A DNA stretch of 64,000 nucleotides, from contig CAVTSX010000003.1 of the NCBI GenBank assembly GCA_963737425.1, forward strand, positions 496,001 through 560,000. The letters are read 5' to 3'. The notes under the pieces were generated by a model. The model was given only the letters and a program-made list of their open reading frames with translations. It ran no database searches and was not told the DNA's origin. Numbering within the stretch: the first letter of the stretch is position 1; every line of letters begins with the position of its first letter. The position numbers and the translations under genes were made by a program. This document shows, in pieces, positions 42,134 to 50,488 of the stretch. Source of the stretch: DASXRA01 sp963737425. GTDB taxonomy: Bacteria > Actinomycetota > Actinomycetes > Mycobacteriales > Jatrophihabitantaceae.

Positions 42134-43948
42134 TCACGAGCTGAACGACCAGTTCTCCGGATTGATGTTGCCGAGCGGGCTCAACGGGGTCGCGCCCTTC
42201 AGCTTGCTCGACACTTCGGCGACGTTGAGATATTGCGACGGCATCCAGATCACCGGCACCTGTTCGGCCGCGTACTGCTCGTACTGCGCGAACACGCTGC
42301 GCGGGCCGTCGATCGTCGCTTTGATCAGCGCGTCCATCTTCGAGTCTGCGTAGCTTCCGACATTGAGGCCGGCGCCGGTCTGGAGCGTCTGGGCGCCGCC
42401 GGGGAATCCGGACGGGTAGAGGTTCGCCCCGTAGTTGCTGATCTGCCAGCTGCAGCCCGAGTCGGACGGCGCACACTGCATCGTCTCGGCAACCATCTGC
42501 TTCGGCGGCACATTGGTGAGCTTGATGGCGATGCCGGCCTTCGCCGCGTCCGTGACCAGCTGCTGGGTTTCCTGTTCCTCCACCGGGTTGGTGTAGCTGA
42601 GCAGGTTGAACTCGAGACGCGTACCTGCCGCGATCTTCGCTCCACACTGGCTCGGTCCGGTACCAGGCTGCGCGCACGTGGCGGTGCCGGACCCGCTCAG
42701 CGTCCACCCGTGCGAGGTCAGCAGTTGCCGTGCCCGGTCGACGTTGAACTTCAACGAGTTGTTCGCGGAGTTGCTGTCGATGAACGGATTCGACGGCACC
42801 GTGGGCACCGGCCCGTACTGCTCGAATCCGTAGCCGTTCTGCGCGTAGGCGATATACCCGGCCTGGTCGACCGACGATTGGAGAGCCTGCCGGATGTAGA
42901 GCTGGTGCAGCAGCGGGCCGACCTTGGGATTGTTGAAGTTCAGGAGCAGGTAGTAGAACCCCCACAGCGTCTGCGGATACAGGTTGTACGCCGGCGCCAG
43001 CGGGTTGTGACCGGCCGGGTCGGCCGCGGCCTTGCGCGGCAGGTCCTGCTGGGGGATGTAGCCCACCGATATGGTGTTGCCCGATCGCAGCCTGTTGTAC
43101 TCGGCGGCCTCGTCGGTGAAGGCCAGGTACTTCAGCTTTGTGATCTTGGGCTTGACCGGGCCGGAGTAACTCGGATTCGGCACGAAGCTCATATTGCCGC
43201 TCGGCGAGTACTCGCTGAGGCGGAACGGGCCGTCGACGACCTTCCACAGCGGGTTCGTCGCGTAGCTTGCCTGGTCCTTGGCCTGCGAGGTCAGGTAGTC
43301 GTACACCTTCGGGCAGTTTGCTGCCTGCTCGCCAGGCGTCTCAGACGAGCAGGTTGCCTTGGTCCCTGCCGCCGTAAGGTCCCACGCCGTCGGCAGCGGG
43401 GTGATCTGGCTGAGCTCGTTGTACAGGAACCAGTCGGTCGAGACCCCGCGTGTCAAGCGCATCGTCACCGTGTTCGCGCTGTCGTCGTACGCAACCGACT
43501 TCACATTGTCCGGGAATTGGCCCGCAATGTAGTAGGCGGAATTCTTCTTCTCGCTGTTCGCGAGTCCTATCCAGAAGGCGACGTTACGTGGCGACAGCTT
43601 GGTTCCGTCCGACCACTGGTAGGGGCGCAAGTGGATCGTGACGGTGTCGTTCGTGCTGGTCCACTTGGGCGGGTCCGCCAGCGAGAGCGAGTAGTTGACC
43701 TCGGTGTTGCTACCTTCGCCGAACCAGTAGAGAGGACGGTAGAGCAGGTACTGAAGTTGTCGGACGTTCGGCGCGGTGTTGTAGGTGGCGTTGACGAACG
43801 GGAAAATGTAGTTCGGTGCGTTGCCCGCCTGCTCGGCGAAGACGGCGGTGTCCGGCGAACTGGTCGATCCACTCGAGGTGCATCCGGCCACTACCAGCAG
43901 CACACCCGCACCAAGCGCGGAACAAGTGCGCCTCGCGTACTTCCACAT
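42134..43948 (-). CDS. Peptide ABC transporter substrate-binding lipoprotein (SBP family 5)
   Basis: A 604-residue lipoprotein: the signal ends LLVVAGC, the lipobox. The mature part follows the DppA/OppA plan, with LYRPLYWFGEG early, TIHLRPYQWSDGTKLSPRNV (the family signature WSDGxxLxxxDV), and SPLGNINPENWSFSS at the end. It would capture a peptide or related solute and deliver it to DppB/DppC. It is encoded 37 bases ahead of the amidohydrolase and about 4.5 kb from dppB, on the same strand. The ATG has AAGGAGA ahead. Family 5 proteins can also bind opines, heme or sugars. Confidence 0.88.
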   Translation of the reverse strand: MWKYARRTCSALGAGVLLVVAGCTSSGSTSSPDTAVFAEQAGNAPNYIFPFVNATYNTAPNVRQLQYLLYRPLYWFGEGSNTEVNYSLSLADPPKWTSTNDTVTIHLRPYQWSDGTKLSPRNVAFWIGLANSEKKNSAYYIAGQFPDNVKSVAYDDSANTVTMRLTRGVSTDWFLYNELSQITPLPTAWDLTAAGTKATCSSETPGEQAANCPKVYDYLTSQAKDQASYATNPLWKVVDGPFRLSEYSPSGNMSFVPNPSYSGPVKPKITKLKYLAFTDEAAEYNRLRSGNTISVGYIPQQDLPRKAAADPAGHNPLAPAYNLYPQTLWGFYYLLLNFNNPKVGPLLHQLYIRQALQSSVDQAGYIAYAQNGYGFEQYGPVPTVPSNPFIDSNSANNSLKFNVDRARQLLTSHGWTLSGSGTATCAQPGTGPSQCGAKIAAGTRLEFNLLSYTNPVEEQETQQLVTDAAKAGIAIKLTNVPPKQMVAETMQCAPSDSGCSWQISNYGANLYPSGFPGGAQTLQTGAGLNVGSYADSKMDALIKATIDGPRSVFAQYEQYAAEQVPVIWMPSQYLNVAEVSSKLKGATPLSPLGNINPENWSFSS

Positions 43949-44373
43949 GCTTACCGGTCTCCTTCGATTCTTGGTGGTCGGACTTGAAGTAGGAAAACAA
44001 TGCGAGTGATCGCAGGACGATTCGATATGCCCGAGTGAATTGACGGCCGTTTCGCTCGTGTCGATGGCCGAGTTCGACGAGACTGCGCAAAGGCTAGCCA
44101 GCATGCAGCCGGCCGCCCATGACCGTCGTGTCGTGCCTTGGTGCGCGAACGGCACAGAGTGTCCTGCACAGAATGACGTGGTGTGGACGCGAGAAATCGG
44201 CCCGGCGCGCGGCGAATCCCCTTCCTACGAAGACGAACGCAGCGCTCGACGTGGACGGAAGGGATTCCGCCGCCTCGATCACCTAGGCCGGAGGGCACGT
44301 CAACCCCGGCTAACGACACCCGATCTCGCGGCCCGCTCCGGAACGCAGCGGACAGGTGCGACCAGGCCGGTCG
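43949..44373. other. 425-base gap between the aldehyde dehydrogenase and binding-protein genes
   Basis: No coding frame stands out. It contains an imperfect inverted repeat at 44211-44271 and, next to 43948, a ribosome binding site for the binding protein. A separate promoter for the binding-protein operon is likely here. Confidence 0.4.
44211..44271 (-). terminator. Imperfect inverted repeat downstream of the aldehyde dehydrogenase
   Basis: GGCGAATCCCCTTCC (44211-44225) and GGAAGGGATTCCGCC (44257-44271) pair over about 14 positions with one bulge, around a 31-base loop. It lies about 100 bases past the aldehyde dehydrogenase stop and may terminate or process its transcript. Confidence 0.35.
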
Positions 44374-45804
44374 TCATGTCAACGACATCATGACGTGCTT
44401 GGGGTGCGTGTATTCGTCGATCGCAAGCGTCGACAGGTCGGCGCCATAGCCTGACTGCCGGGTTCCGCTGTGCGGCATCTCCGAGATCAACGAGCCGTGG
44501 TGGTTGATCCATACGCAGCCGCACCGCAGGGCGTTCGCGGTCCGATTGGCTCTCGCGAAGTCGCGCGTCCATACCGACGCCGCCAGGCCGTATGCACTCC
44601 GATTGGCGAGGGCTACCACTTCGTCCTCGGTGCTGAATCGCTCGACTGTGATGACGGGGCCGAAGATCTCCACCTCGGCGAGCCGGTCGGTCGACACGAC
44701 GTTCGCGATGATCGTCGGCTCGAGGAAGAACCCCTTGGAGACCGGCTGACGGCCGCCGAACACGACCTCGGCACTGCCTGCGTAGTCGATCAGATCCTCG
44801 ACGCGCGCGCGTTGCGCGTGACTGATCATGGGGCCGAGTTGAGTATTGACATCGAGGGTGTCGCCAATCGTGTAACCGGCGGCGATCGAGGCGAGTTCGG
44901 ACACGACGACGTCGTAGACATCCTTGTGCGCAAGGACGCGAGTAGCCGCCACACAACTTTGGCCCGCGTTGTACAGGCCCTGATTGACAATTCTTCGCAG
45001 ACCGGCGTCCGATACCCCGTCGGCGAAGATGATCACTGGCGCCTTGCCGCCGAGTTCCAGGTGCATTCGTTTGAGTGATTCGGCAGCGCCGGCTGCTACC
45101 CGCCGACCGGTCTCGACGGAGCCGGTGAGCGAAAGCGCATCGACATCGGGATGCCGCACCAGCGCTTCGCCCGTCGCATTGCCGCCGACGACGACGTTGA
45201 ACGCGCCGCGCGGAAGTACCTGCTCGGCCAACTGCGCCAGCCTAACCGCCGACAGCGGCGTGTTCGGCGCCGGCTTGAGCACGCACGTGCAGCCTGCGGC
45301 GAGCGCGGGAGCGATCTTCCAGACCGCCGTGGACAGGGGAAAGTTCCAGGGAACGATCTGCCCGACGACACCGACCGGTTCCCGGCGGAGCACGGATGTG
45401 TGCATCGCCGCGTACTCGCCGGCCGCGGGGCCCGCGACGCATCTCGCGGCACCGGCGAAGAATTGCAGGTGGTCGACGACGCCCGGTATCTCATCGCGAT
45501 CGACCGACGTGATCGGCTTGCCGGCATTGACGGCTTCGAGGTGGGCGAGCTCTTGCCCATGATCTTCCACCAGCGACGCCAGCCGGAGCAGGGCTTCCGC
45601 CCGCTCGGCCGGCGACGACGCAGCCCAACCCGGGAACGCGGCGCGCGCGCTGCGGACAGCGCTATCCACGTCCGCCGCTGACGAGTGCCGGTAGGAAGCG
45701 AGCAGATCGCCGTTGGCCGGGTTCAGCACGTCGATCGTCTCCGTGCCGGACGGCTCGGACGATTCGTGTGCGATGACGTTCGTGATCGGCCCAATGACGG
45801 TCAT
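44374..45804 (-). CDS. NAD(P)-dependent aldehyde dehydrogenase, aminobutyraldehyde type
   Basis: A 476-residue ALDH. Motifs in order: VGQIVPWNFPLSTAVWK, KPAPNTPLSA, LTGSVETGRRV, the general base in LELGGKAPVI, nucleophile C284 in NAGQSCVAATRV, and EIFGPVITVERF. The C-terminal SGYGADLSTLAIDEYT resembles gamma-aminobutyraldehyde and betaine aldehyde dehydrogenases. It would oxidise an amino-aldehyde to the acid. It lies 22 bases after the PucR gene on the same strand, and its ATG has GGAGAG ahead. The natural aldehyde is unknown; polyamine-derived 4-aminobutanal is one option. Confidence 0.85.
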   Translation of the reverse strand: MTVIGPITNVIAHESSEPSGTETIDVLNPANGDLLASYRHSSAADVDSAVRSARAAFPGWAASSPAERAEALLRLASLVEDHGQELAHLEAVNAGKPITSVDRDEIPGVVDHLQFFAGAARCVAGPAAGEYAAMHTSVLRREPVGVVGQIVPWNFPLSTAVWKIAPALAAGCTCVLKPAPNTPLSAVRLAQLAEQVLPRGAFNVVVGGNATGEALVRHPDVDALSLTGSVETGRRVAAGAAESLKRMHLELGGKAPVIIFADGVSDAGLRRIVNQGLYNAGQSCVAATRVLAHKDVYDVVVSELASIAAGYTIGDTLDVNTQLGPMISHAQRARVEDLIDYAGSAEVVFGGRQPVSKGFFLEPTIIANVVSTDRLAEVEIFGPVITVERFSTEDEVVALANRSAYGLAASVWTRDFARANRTANALRCGCVWINHHGSLISEMPHSGTRQSGYGADLSTLAIDEYTHPKHVMMSLT

Positions 45805-45826
45805 AAGTGGCTCTCCGCTCGGTCGG

Positions 45827-47596
45827 TCACGCGGGGCTGGCGTGCCCGGCTCCGGTCGCGAGGACGACGACGTTGCGTGCCACCGCCCCGCGCCGCGCCA
45901 CGAACCCGTTGACCGGGCGGTCGACGAGCCGCAGCGCCATCAACGCCGCGTGCAGCCAGGTGCAGGTCTCGGCACAGTCCAGGTCGACGTCGAGCGCCTC
46001 TTCGATCGTCGAGAGGTGGTGGTAGAAGGCGGATCGGGACAGGTTTGCCTGGTGGGCGGCAGCCGACTTGTTGCGGGTGCTGTTGAGGTAGGCGCCCAGC
46101 GTCCGGAGTAGGTCTTCAGCTTGTGGATTCGCAGAATCCAGCAACGGACCGAGCGCCTGGTGCACGAACGCTTCGAGTTGATCGTCGCGTTTGAGGACTT
46201 GCAAGACTGACTTCAGTTGCAGGTCACGGCTTGTGTAGAAGCGCCTGGGCGGAACATTGTCGGATGCCGCGACCAGATCGGCGACGTTGACAGCGCCGCA
46301 CACGGCCTCGCGAATCTGGCCGGCACGATGCGCAGTGGCGCTGACGGCGATCGAGCAGACAAGTCCGGTCAGCGATTGGCGGATGCACTCGACGGTTCGC
46401 GACACGACGACGTCGTGCGCCGCCACGTCATCGATGGCGACGACGACGCACAGTCGGGTGTCCGACAGGGACTCGGCAATCACCCGCAGCGAGGCGAACT
46501 TGGCGGACTGGCTCACCGAACGATCCGGGTGACGTCCCCTCGAGAGCGGGCGCAGGGCCGGCTGTGGGCTCAGGTCCGCCACAAGCGCCACGTAATTGTC
46601 GGCTTCGAAGTCGACGCCGAGGATCGATGCCTTTGCCATCAAGTCGCGGGTGCCGCCGCCCGGACTCTTGAGCAGGTCAGAGATCAGGCCCAGTTGCGAT
46701 GGACGCGAAGACCCGTCGGTTGCCGGATCGAGGGCTTTGACCAGCGCGAAGGTGGACGCCGCGTGCTCTACCAGCGCCGACTGGTAGGGCGTGGGCGCGC
46801 CGCGCGTGAACAGGGTCAGCCAGCCGTGGACTCGCCCCTTCGACGCGATCTCGCTGCGCGCGACATCATGCGCCTGGCCGGCGCCGCCCTGACCGGGCCC
46901 ACCTCGTTGTTGCGCCCACCAGTCCTCGACGGACTGCGCGACGTCCGACGCTCCGCCCTCGATGCCTACGAGGTGACGACCGGAATCTTCAAGCATGGCA
47001 GGACATCCGGCGAGCCTGGACACGGTCGCCAGCAGTTCGCGGGCGGACGCGCCGGCCAGGCACATGCTCGTCAGGGTGTTGCGCGCTTCGTCCACCGCCC
47101 GGTGATGGGCGAGCATGACGCGGCCGACGTAGCTGTCGATCTCGCGCGCCAGAGACGGTAGCTCCACCGGCTCGACGAACTCGATCAGCGGAATGCCTGC
47201 CCGTTCGCAGGCCCGCGACACCCGGCCCGGCAGCGCGCGAGCGCAGAGATCCGTGGAAACCGCGAGCGCGCTGATGTTGGCGGCGGCAAGACGGTCCAAG
47301 GCTGCTACCAGCTCGGATCGATCGTCAGGCACCGCAGCATGATCGAGCAGCAGCACCTCGCCATTGCGCGCCGCCTTCCAGAGACTCTCTCCGAAGCAGA
47401 CCACGCGGGCGGCACGCACCGGCACGGACAGCGATGCGCAGGCTCCGGAGACCCTCGGTCGCGCCGCACTGACTGCGCCCAACTCGACGACGTCGCGCAG
47501 CGCAGGATACGGATCGCGGCGAACTGCCGTGCCTGCTGAAGTCGGTGCGTGGTAGTCGCCAGCGAGCGCTTCCGGCGGTGCCAGGACGGCTGTCAT
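45827..47596 (-). CDS. PucR family transcriptional regulator
   Basis: A 589-residue regulator. The N-terminal PucR ligand domain (about 20-150) includes YPALRDVVELG. The middle resembles a GGDEF-like CdaR region (FASLRVIAESLSDTRLCVVV). The C-terminal HTH_30 reads LLRTLGAYLNSTRNKSAAAH then LSRSAFYHHLSTIEEAL. PucR proteins control purine, polyamine and amino acid catabolism, often beside the genes they regulate. It precedes the aldehyde dehydrogenase on the same strand and is divergent from the operon starting at 47794. Control of either is inferred. The ATG at 47596 has GGGGGTG upstream; the frame is open 90 bases more. Confidence 0.85.
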   Translation of the reverse strand: MTAVLAPPEALAGDYHAPTSAGTAVRRDPYPALRDVVELGAVSAARPRVSGACASLSVPVRAARVVCFGESLWKAARNGEVLLLDHAAVPDDRSELVAALDRLAAANISALAVSTDLCARALPGRVSRACERAGIPLIEFVEPVELPSLAREIDSYVGRVMLAHHRAVDEARNTLTSMCLAGASARELLATVSRLAGCPAMLEDSGRHLVGIEGGASDVAQSVEDWWAQQRGGPGQGGAGQAHDVARSEIASKGRVHGWLTLFTRGAPTPYQSALVEHAASTFALVKALDPATDGSSRPSQLGLISDLLKSPGGGTRDLMAKASILGVDFEADNYVALVADLSPQPALRPLSRGRHPDRSVSQSAKFASLRVIAESLSDTRLCVVVAIDDVAAHDVVVSRTVECIRQSLTGLVCSIAVSATAHRAGQIREAVCGAVNVADLVAASDNVPPRRFYTSRDLQLKSVLQVLKRDDQLEAFVHQALGPLLDSANPQAEDLLRTLGAYLNSTRNKSAAAHQANLSRSAFYHHLSTIEEALDVDLDCAETCTWLHAALMALRLVDRPVNGFVARRGAVARNVVVLATGAGHASPA

Positions 47597-47622
47597 GAGG
47601 TCGCACCCCCATCTATTGCTTG

Positions 47623-47643
47623 CTGCCCGTCGACGGCGGGCAG
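47623..47643. promoter_or_regulatory. Inverted repeat upstream of the PucR gene
   Basis: CTGCCCG-TCGACGG-CGGGCAG is a perfect 7-bp dyad, overlapping the 10-bp palindrome CCGTCGACGG. It lies 27 bases before the PucR start in the 197-base divergent region. Further out, TCAACT (47683) and AGTTGA (47731) form a widely spaced pair. Autoregulation is plausible. Confidence 0.35.
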
Positions 47644-47793
47644 GGGTTCGAGGACCAGCTGAGTGGCGAACGTAGCACTGTCTCAACTAAATGTCCAACA
47701 AAACCTGGAGGTCTGCAGTCAGGGGTGCTAAGTTGATTGAACAGTGATATATCTGAACCGAACTTCTGCATCGGCGAACGGCAAAGGTGTCCC

Positions 47794-48501
47794 GTGATCG
47801 TTGTCAACGGTAGGGCGATCTACTCCGAACTCTCAGAACTCGTGGCGGCCGAGCACACGGCGCTCGTTCTGGTCGACATGCAGTGCGACTTCATGGAACC
47901 GGGCGGCGAGTTCAGCAGACTGGGCGTGGATCTGTCGATGTACCCCGCGATGCGTGCGCGCCTGCGCCGGCTGCTCGAAACAGCCCGGGCGCGTGGGGTG
48001 TTCGTACTCCACCTGCAGATGACGTCGCTGCCCGGGCGCCGCAGCGAGTCGCCCGCCCAGTTGCGCTTCAACCTGAAGATGCACGCGTCCGTCCGTGCGG
48101 ACGAGCAGCCCCTTACCTACTGTGTGGCTGAAAGTCCTGGGCACGCGTTCGTTGCCGATCTCGCGCCATCGGCTGACGAGCAGGTCGTGCCGAAGTGGCG
48201 TTCGAGCGGTTTCGCCGGCACGAATCTCGACCTGCTCCTGCGCAGCAGCCGGATCGAGTCACTTGTCATCGCGGGCTGCACGACGGAGGGCTGCGTCGAA
48301 TCGACCGCGCGTGACGCGTTGTTCCATGACTATCACGTCGTCATCCCGGCCGACTGCGTCGCCAGCGACAGTCCCGAACAGCACGAGGCTTCGCTGCTGC
48401 TCATGCGCCACCGCTTCGACGTCGTGCAGTCGGCCGAGATCATCGAGACCTGGGGAGCACCGGTGCGCGGCACCCGCAGCGAGGCCGTAACCCATGGGTA
48501 A
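47794..48501 (+). CDS. Isochorismatase-like cysteine hydrolase
   Basis: A 235-residue hydrolase with the Asp-Lys-Cys triad: D28 in VLVDMQCDF, K134 in VPKWRSSGF and C167 in GCTTEGCVE, with the cis-peptide VIAGCTT before it. Such enzymes act as amidases on nicotinamide, N-carbamoylsarcosine, ureidoacrylate or maleamate. The GTG at 47794 with AAAGGTG ahead is chosen; a TTG at 47737 would add 19 residues. It is the first gene of a five-gene operon; its end overlaps the GntR gene by eight bases. An amide or carbamoyl substrate feeding the downstream genes is plausible but not shown. Confidence 0.8.
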   Translation: MIVVNGRAIYSELSELVAAEHTALVLVDMQCDFMEPGGEFSRLGVDLSMYPAMRARLRRLLETARARGVFVLHLQMTSLPGRRSESPAQLRFNLKMHASVRADEQPLTYCVAESPGHAFVADLAPSADEQVVPKWRSSGFAGTNLDLLLRSSRIESLVIAGCTTEGCVESTARDALFHDYHVVIPADCVASDSPEQHEASLLLMRHRFDVVQSAEIIETWGAPVRGTRSEAVTHG

Positions 48502-49186
48502 CCCGACCAGGACCCGGCCGAGCGCCAAGACCCGGGCAAGCCGGCCGGCCCCGGCGAGCCGCTCGGCGGTCGACCACGCCTACGAGCAACTGCGCGACAT
48601 GATCGTCGATCTGCGCCTGCCACCAGGAATGATCGTGAACGAGACCTCGCTCGCGGCGACACTCGAGATCGGCCGGATGCCCGTTCACGAAGCACTCGCT
48701 CGGCTCGCGTCGGAACGCTTCGTCACGGTCCTTCCTCGCCGCGGAACCATGATCACCACGTTGGCGTTGGCCGACGTTCTCGATCTGTTCGAAGCTCGCG
48801 AGGCGATCGAGTGCGGAGTCGCCCACATCGCCGCCACCCGAGCGACCGCGGCCGATCTCGCCGAACTGCGGCACCTGGTCGAGAATGCCGACCGGGCAAG
48901 GGACGGTGCCGCGCACGAGGAGTACCTGCGCGACGACCACGCCATCCACGCCTTCTTGATCCACATGATCAACAACGCTCCGTTGCGTGACGCCGGCGAC
49001 CTGTTGCTGCAGCACAGCCTGCGATTCTGGCGCTGGTACTGGCAGACCCGGCCGCCCCGCAACCAGGCTATGCATTCGCATCACGCCCTGCTGTCAGCCC
49101 TCGAGGCCCATGAACCGGCCCAGGCGTCCGAGGCAATGCGAACCCACATCGTCGACTCACGCCAGGTCCTCAACACCTTGTTCTAG
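48494..49186 (+). CDS. GntR family regulator, FadR/FCD subfamily
   Basis: A 230-residue regulator. The winged helix (about 25-95) contains YEQLRDMIVDLRLPPGMIVN, LEIGRMPVHEALARLASE and PRRGTMI. The FCD effector domain (about 100-225) keeps the family pattern of Asp/His metal ligands (DLFEAREAIE, DDHAIHAFL, HHALLSALEAHE). Members sense carboxylates or amino acids. It overlaps the isochorismatase-like gene and precedes the methylaspartate ammonia-lyase gene by 45 bases, so it probably regulates this operon in response to an acid intermediate. Confidence 0.87.
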   Translation: MGNPTRTRPSAKTRASRPAPASRSAVDHAYEQLRDMIVDLRLPPGMIVNETSLAATLEIGRMPVHEALARLASERFVTVLPRRGTMITTLALADVLDLFEAREAIECGVAHIAATRATAADLAELRHLVENADRARDGAAHEEYLRDDHAIHAFLIHMINNAPLRDAGDLLLQHSLRFWRWYWQTRPPRNQAMHSHHALLSALEAHEPAQASEAMRTHIVDSRQVLNTLF

Positions 49187-49231
49187 ATCCCCGCCAGCAG
49201 CGGCATACGCGCTGAAGAAACGGATGTGAAG

Positions 49232-50488
49232 ATGCGCATCGTCGACGTCGCCGCAGTCGCGATCGACAGTGGCTTCTACGCCGACGACCAGGCTGCGATT
49301 CGAGCGGGCGCCAAACAGGACAACTTCGCCTACCCCGGCACGCCGATCACGCCAGGCTTCTCCCGGATCCGCGAGCCTGGGCGCGCCGTGTCCGTGCTGT
49401 TGCGACTCGAAGACGGGCAGGTGGCGCAGGGCGATTGCGCAGAAGTTCAGTATGCGGCGGCAGGTGGACGCGACACCCCACTGCGACTCGGCTCGACCCG
49501 CGAGCAGATCGAGCAGATCGTCCGCCCGCAACTCATGAATCGCGAAGTGCGCAGCTTCAGCGAACTCGCCGAGATGATCGACGTGACTCGGGCGGGGCGA
49601 GACCGCCTGCACAGCGCGGTCCGTTACGGCGCGACCCAGGCCCTGCTCGATGCCGTCGCGAAGGCCAGTTGCAAGACGATGGCCGAGATCATTCGCTCCG
49701 AGTACGACACGAAGGCCGCACTGAGGATCGTGCCGGTGTTCGCCCAGTCCGGCGACAGCCGCTATGAGAACGTCGACAAGATGGTTCTGAAGAAGGTCGA
49801 CGCACTCCCCCACGGCCTGATCAACAACGTCGAGACGAAACTGGGCGCGGACGGCGAGATCCTGCTCGACTACGTGCGGTGGGTGCGCGAGCGCGTGCTC
49901 GCCCTGCGCGACGACCCGCAATACGCGCCCGTGTTGCACTTCGACGTGTACGGCACGATCGGAATCGCTTTCGCTCGCTCGACGACGAAAATCGCGAGCT
50001 ACCTGCAGCGCCTCGAAGCCGCGGCCGCGCCATTCGCCGTGCGCATCGAGCAACCCGTCGACGCGGGCAGCACCGATGCTCAGATCGACGCCATGGCACG
50101 CCTGCGCGAATCCCTGCGGGCACGCGGATCTCACGTGCAGATCGTCGCCGACGAGTGGTGCAACACGCTGGAAGATATAGGGCGATTCGCGGCCGCCGGG
50201 GCCGCAGACGTCATTCACGTGAAGACGCCCGACCTCGGCGGGCTCAACAACACGGTGGAGGCACTGCTGACGGTCCGCGCCGCCGGCCTCGGCGCCTACT
50301 GCGGGGGAACGTGCAATGAAACCGATCAATCCGCGCGCATATGTGCCCAGGTAGCCATGGCCTGCGCGGCGGACCTCATCCTGGCGAAGCCCGGAATGGG
50401 CGTAGACGAAGGAGTCATGATCACCCGCAACGAGATGGCCAAGACCCTTGCCGCAGTGCAGCTCACCGCGCGAGCGGTCACCGCGTGA
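49232..50488 (+). CDS. mal: Methylaspartate ammonia-lyase
   Basis: A 418-residue enolase-superfamily enzyme that eliminates ammonia from 3-methylaspartate to give mesaconate (EC 4.3.1.2). From the ATG at 49232 the numbering matches the clostridial enzyme exactly: Mg ligands D238, E273 and D307, the two catalytic bases H194 and K331, and Q73, Q172, T360, C361 and L384 are all present. The typical blocks PVFAQSGDSRYENVDKM, DVYGTIG, KTPDLGG and AYCGGTCNET are intact. Residue 329 is His instead of the clostridial Gln. The next two genes, overlapping by four bases each, encode a CoA-transferase and a MaoC hydratase. No glutamate mutase gene is in the window. Confidence 0.93.
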   Translation: MRIVDVAAVAIDSGFYADDQAAIRAGAKQDNFAYPGTPITPGFSRIREPGRAVSVLLRLEDGQVAQGDCAEVQYAAAGGRDTPLRLGSTREQIEQIVRPQLMNREVRSFSELAEMIDVTRAGRDRLHSAVRYGATQALLDAVAKASCKTMAEIIRSEYDTKAALRIVPVFAQSGDSRYENVDKMVLKKVDALPHGLINNVETKLGADGEILLDYVRWVRERVLALRDDPQYAPVLHFDVYGTIGIAFARSTTKIASYLQRLEAAAAPFAVRIEQPVDAGSTDAQIDAMARLRESLRARGSHVQIVADEWCNTLEDIGRFAAAGAADVIHVKTPDLGGLNNTVEALLTVRAAGLGAYCGGTCNETDQSARICAQVAMACAADLILAKPGMGVDEGVMITRNEMAKTLAAVQLTARAVTA

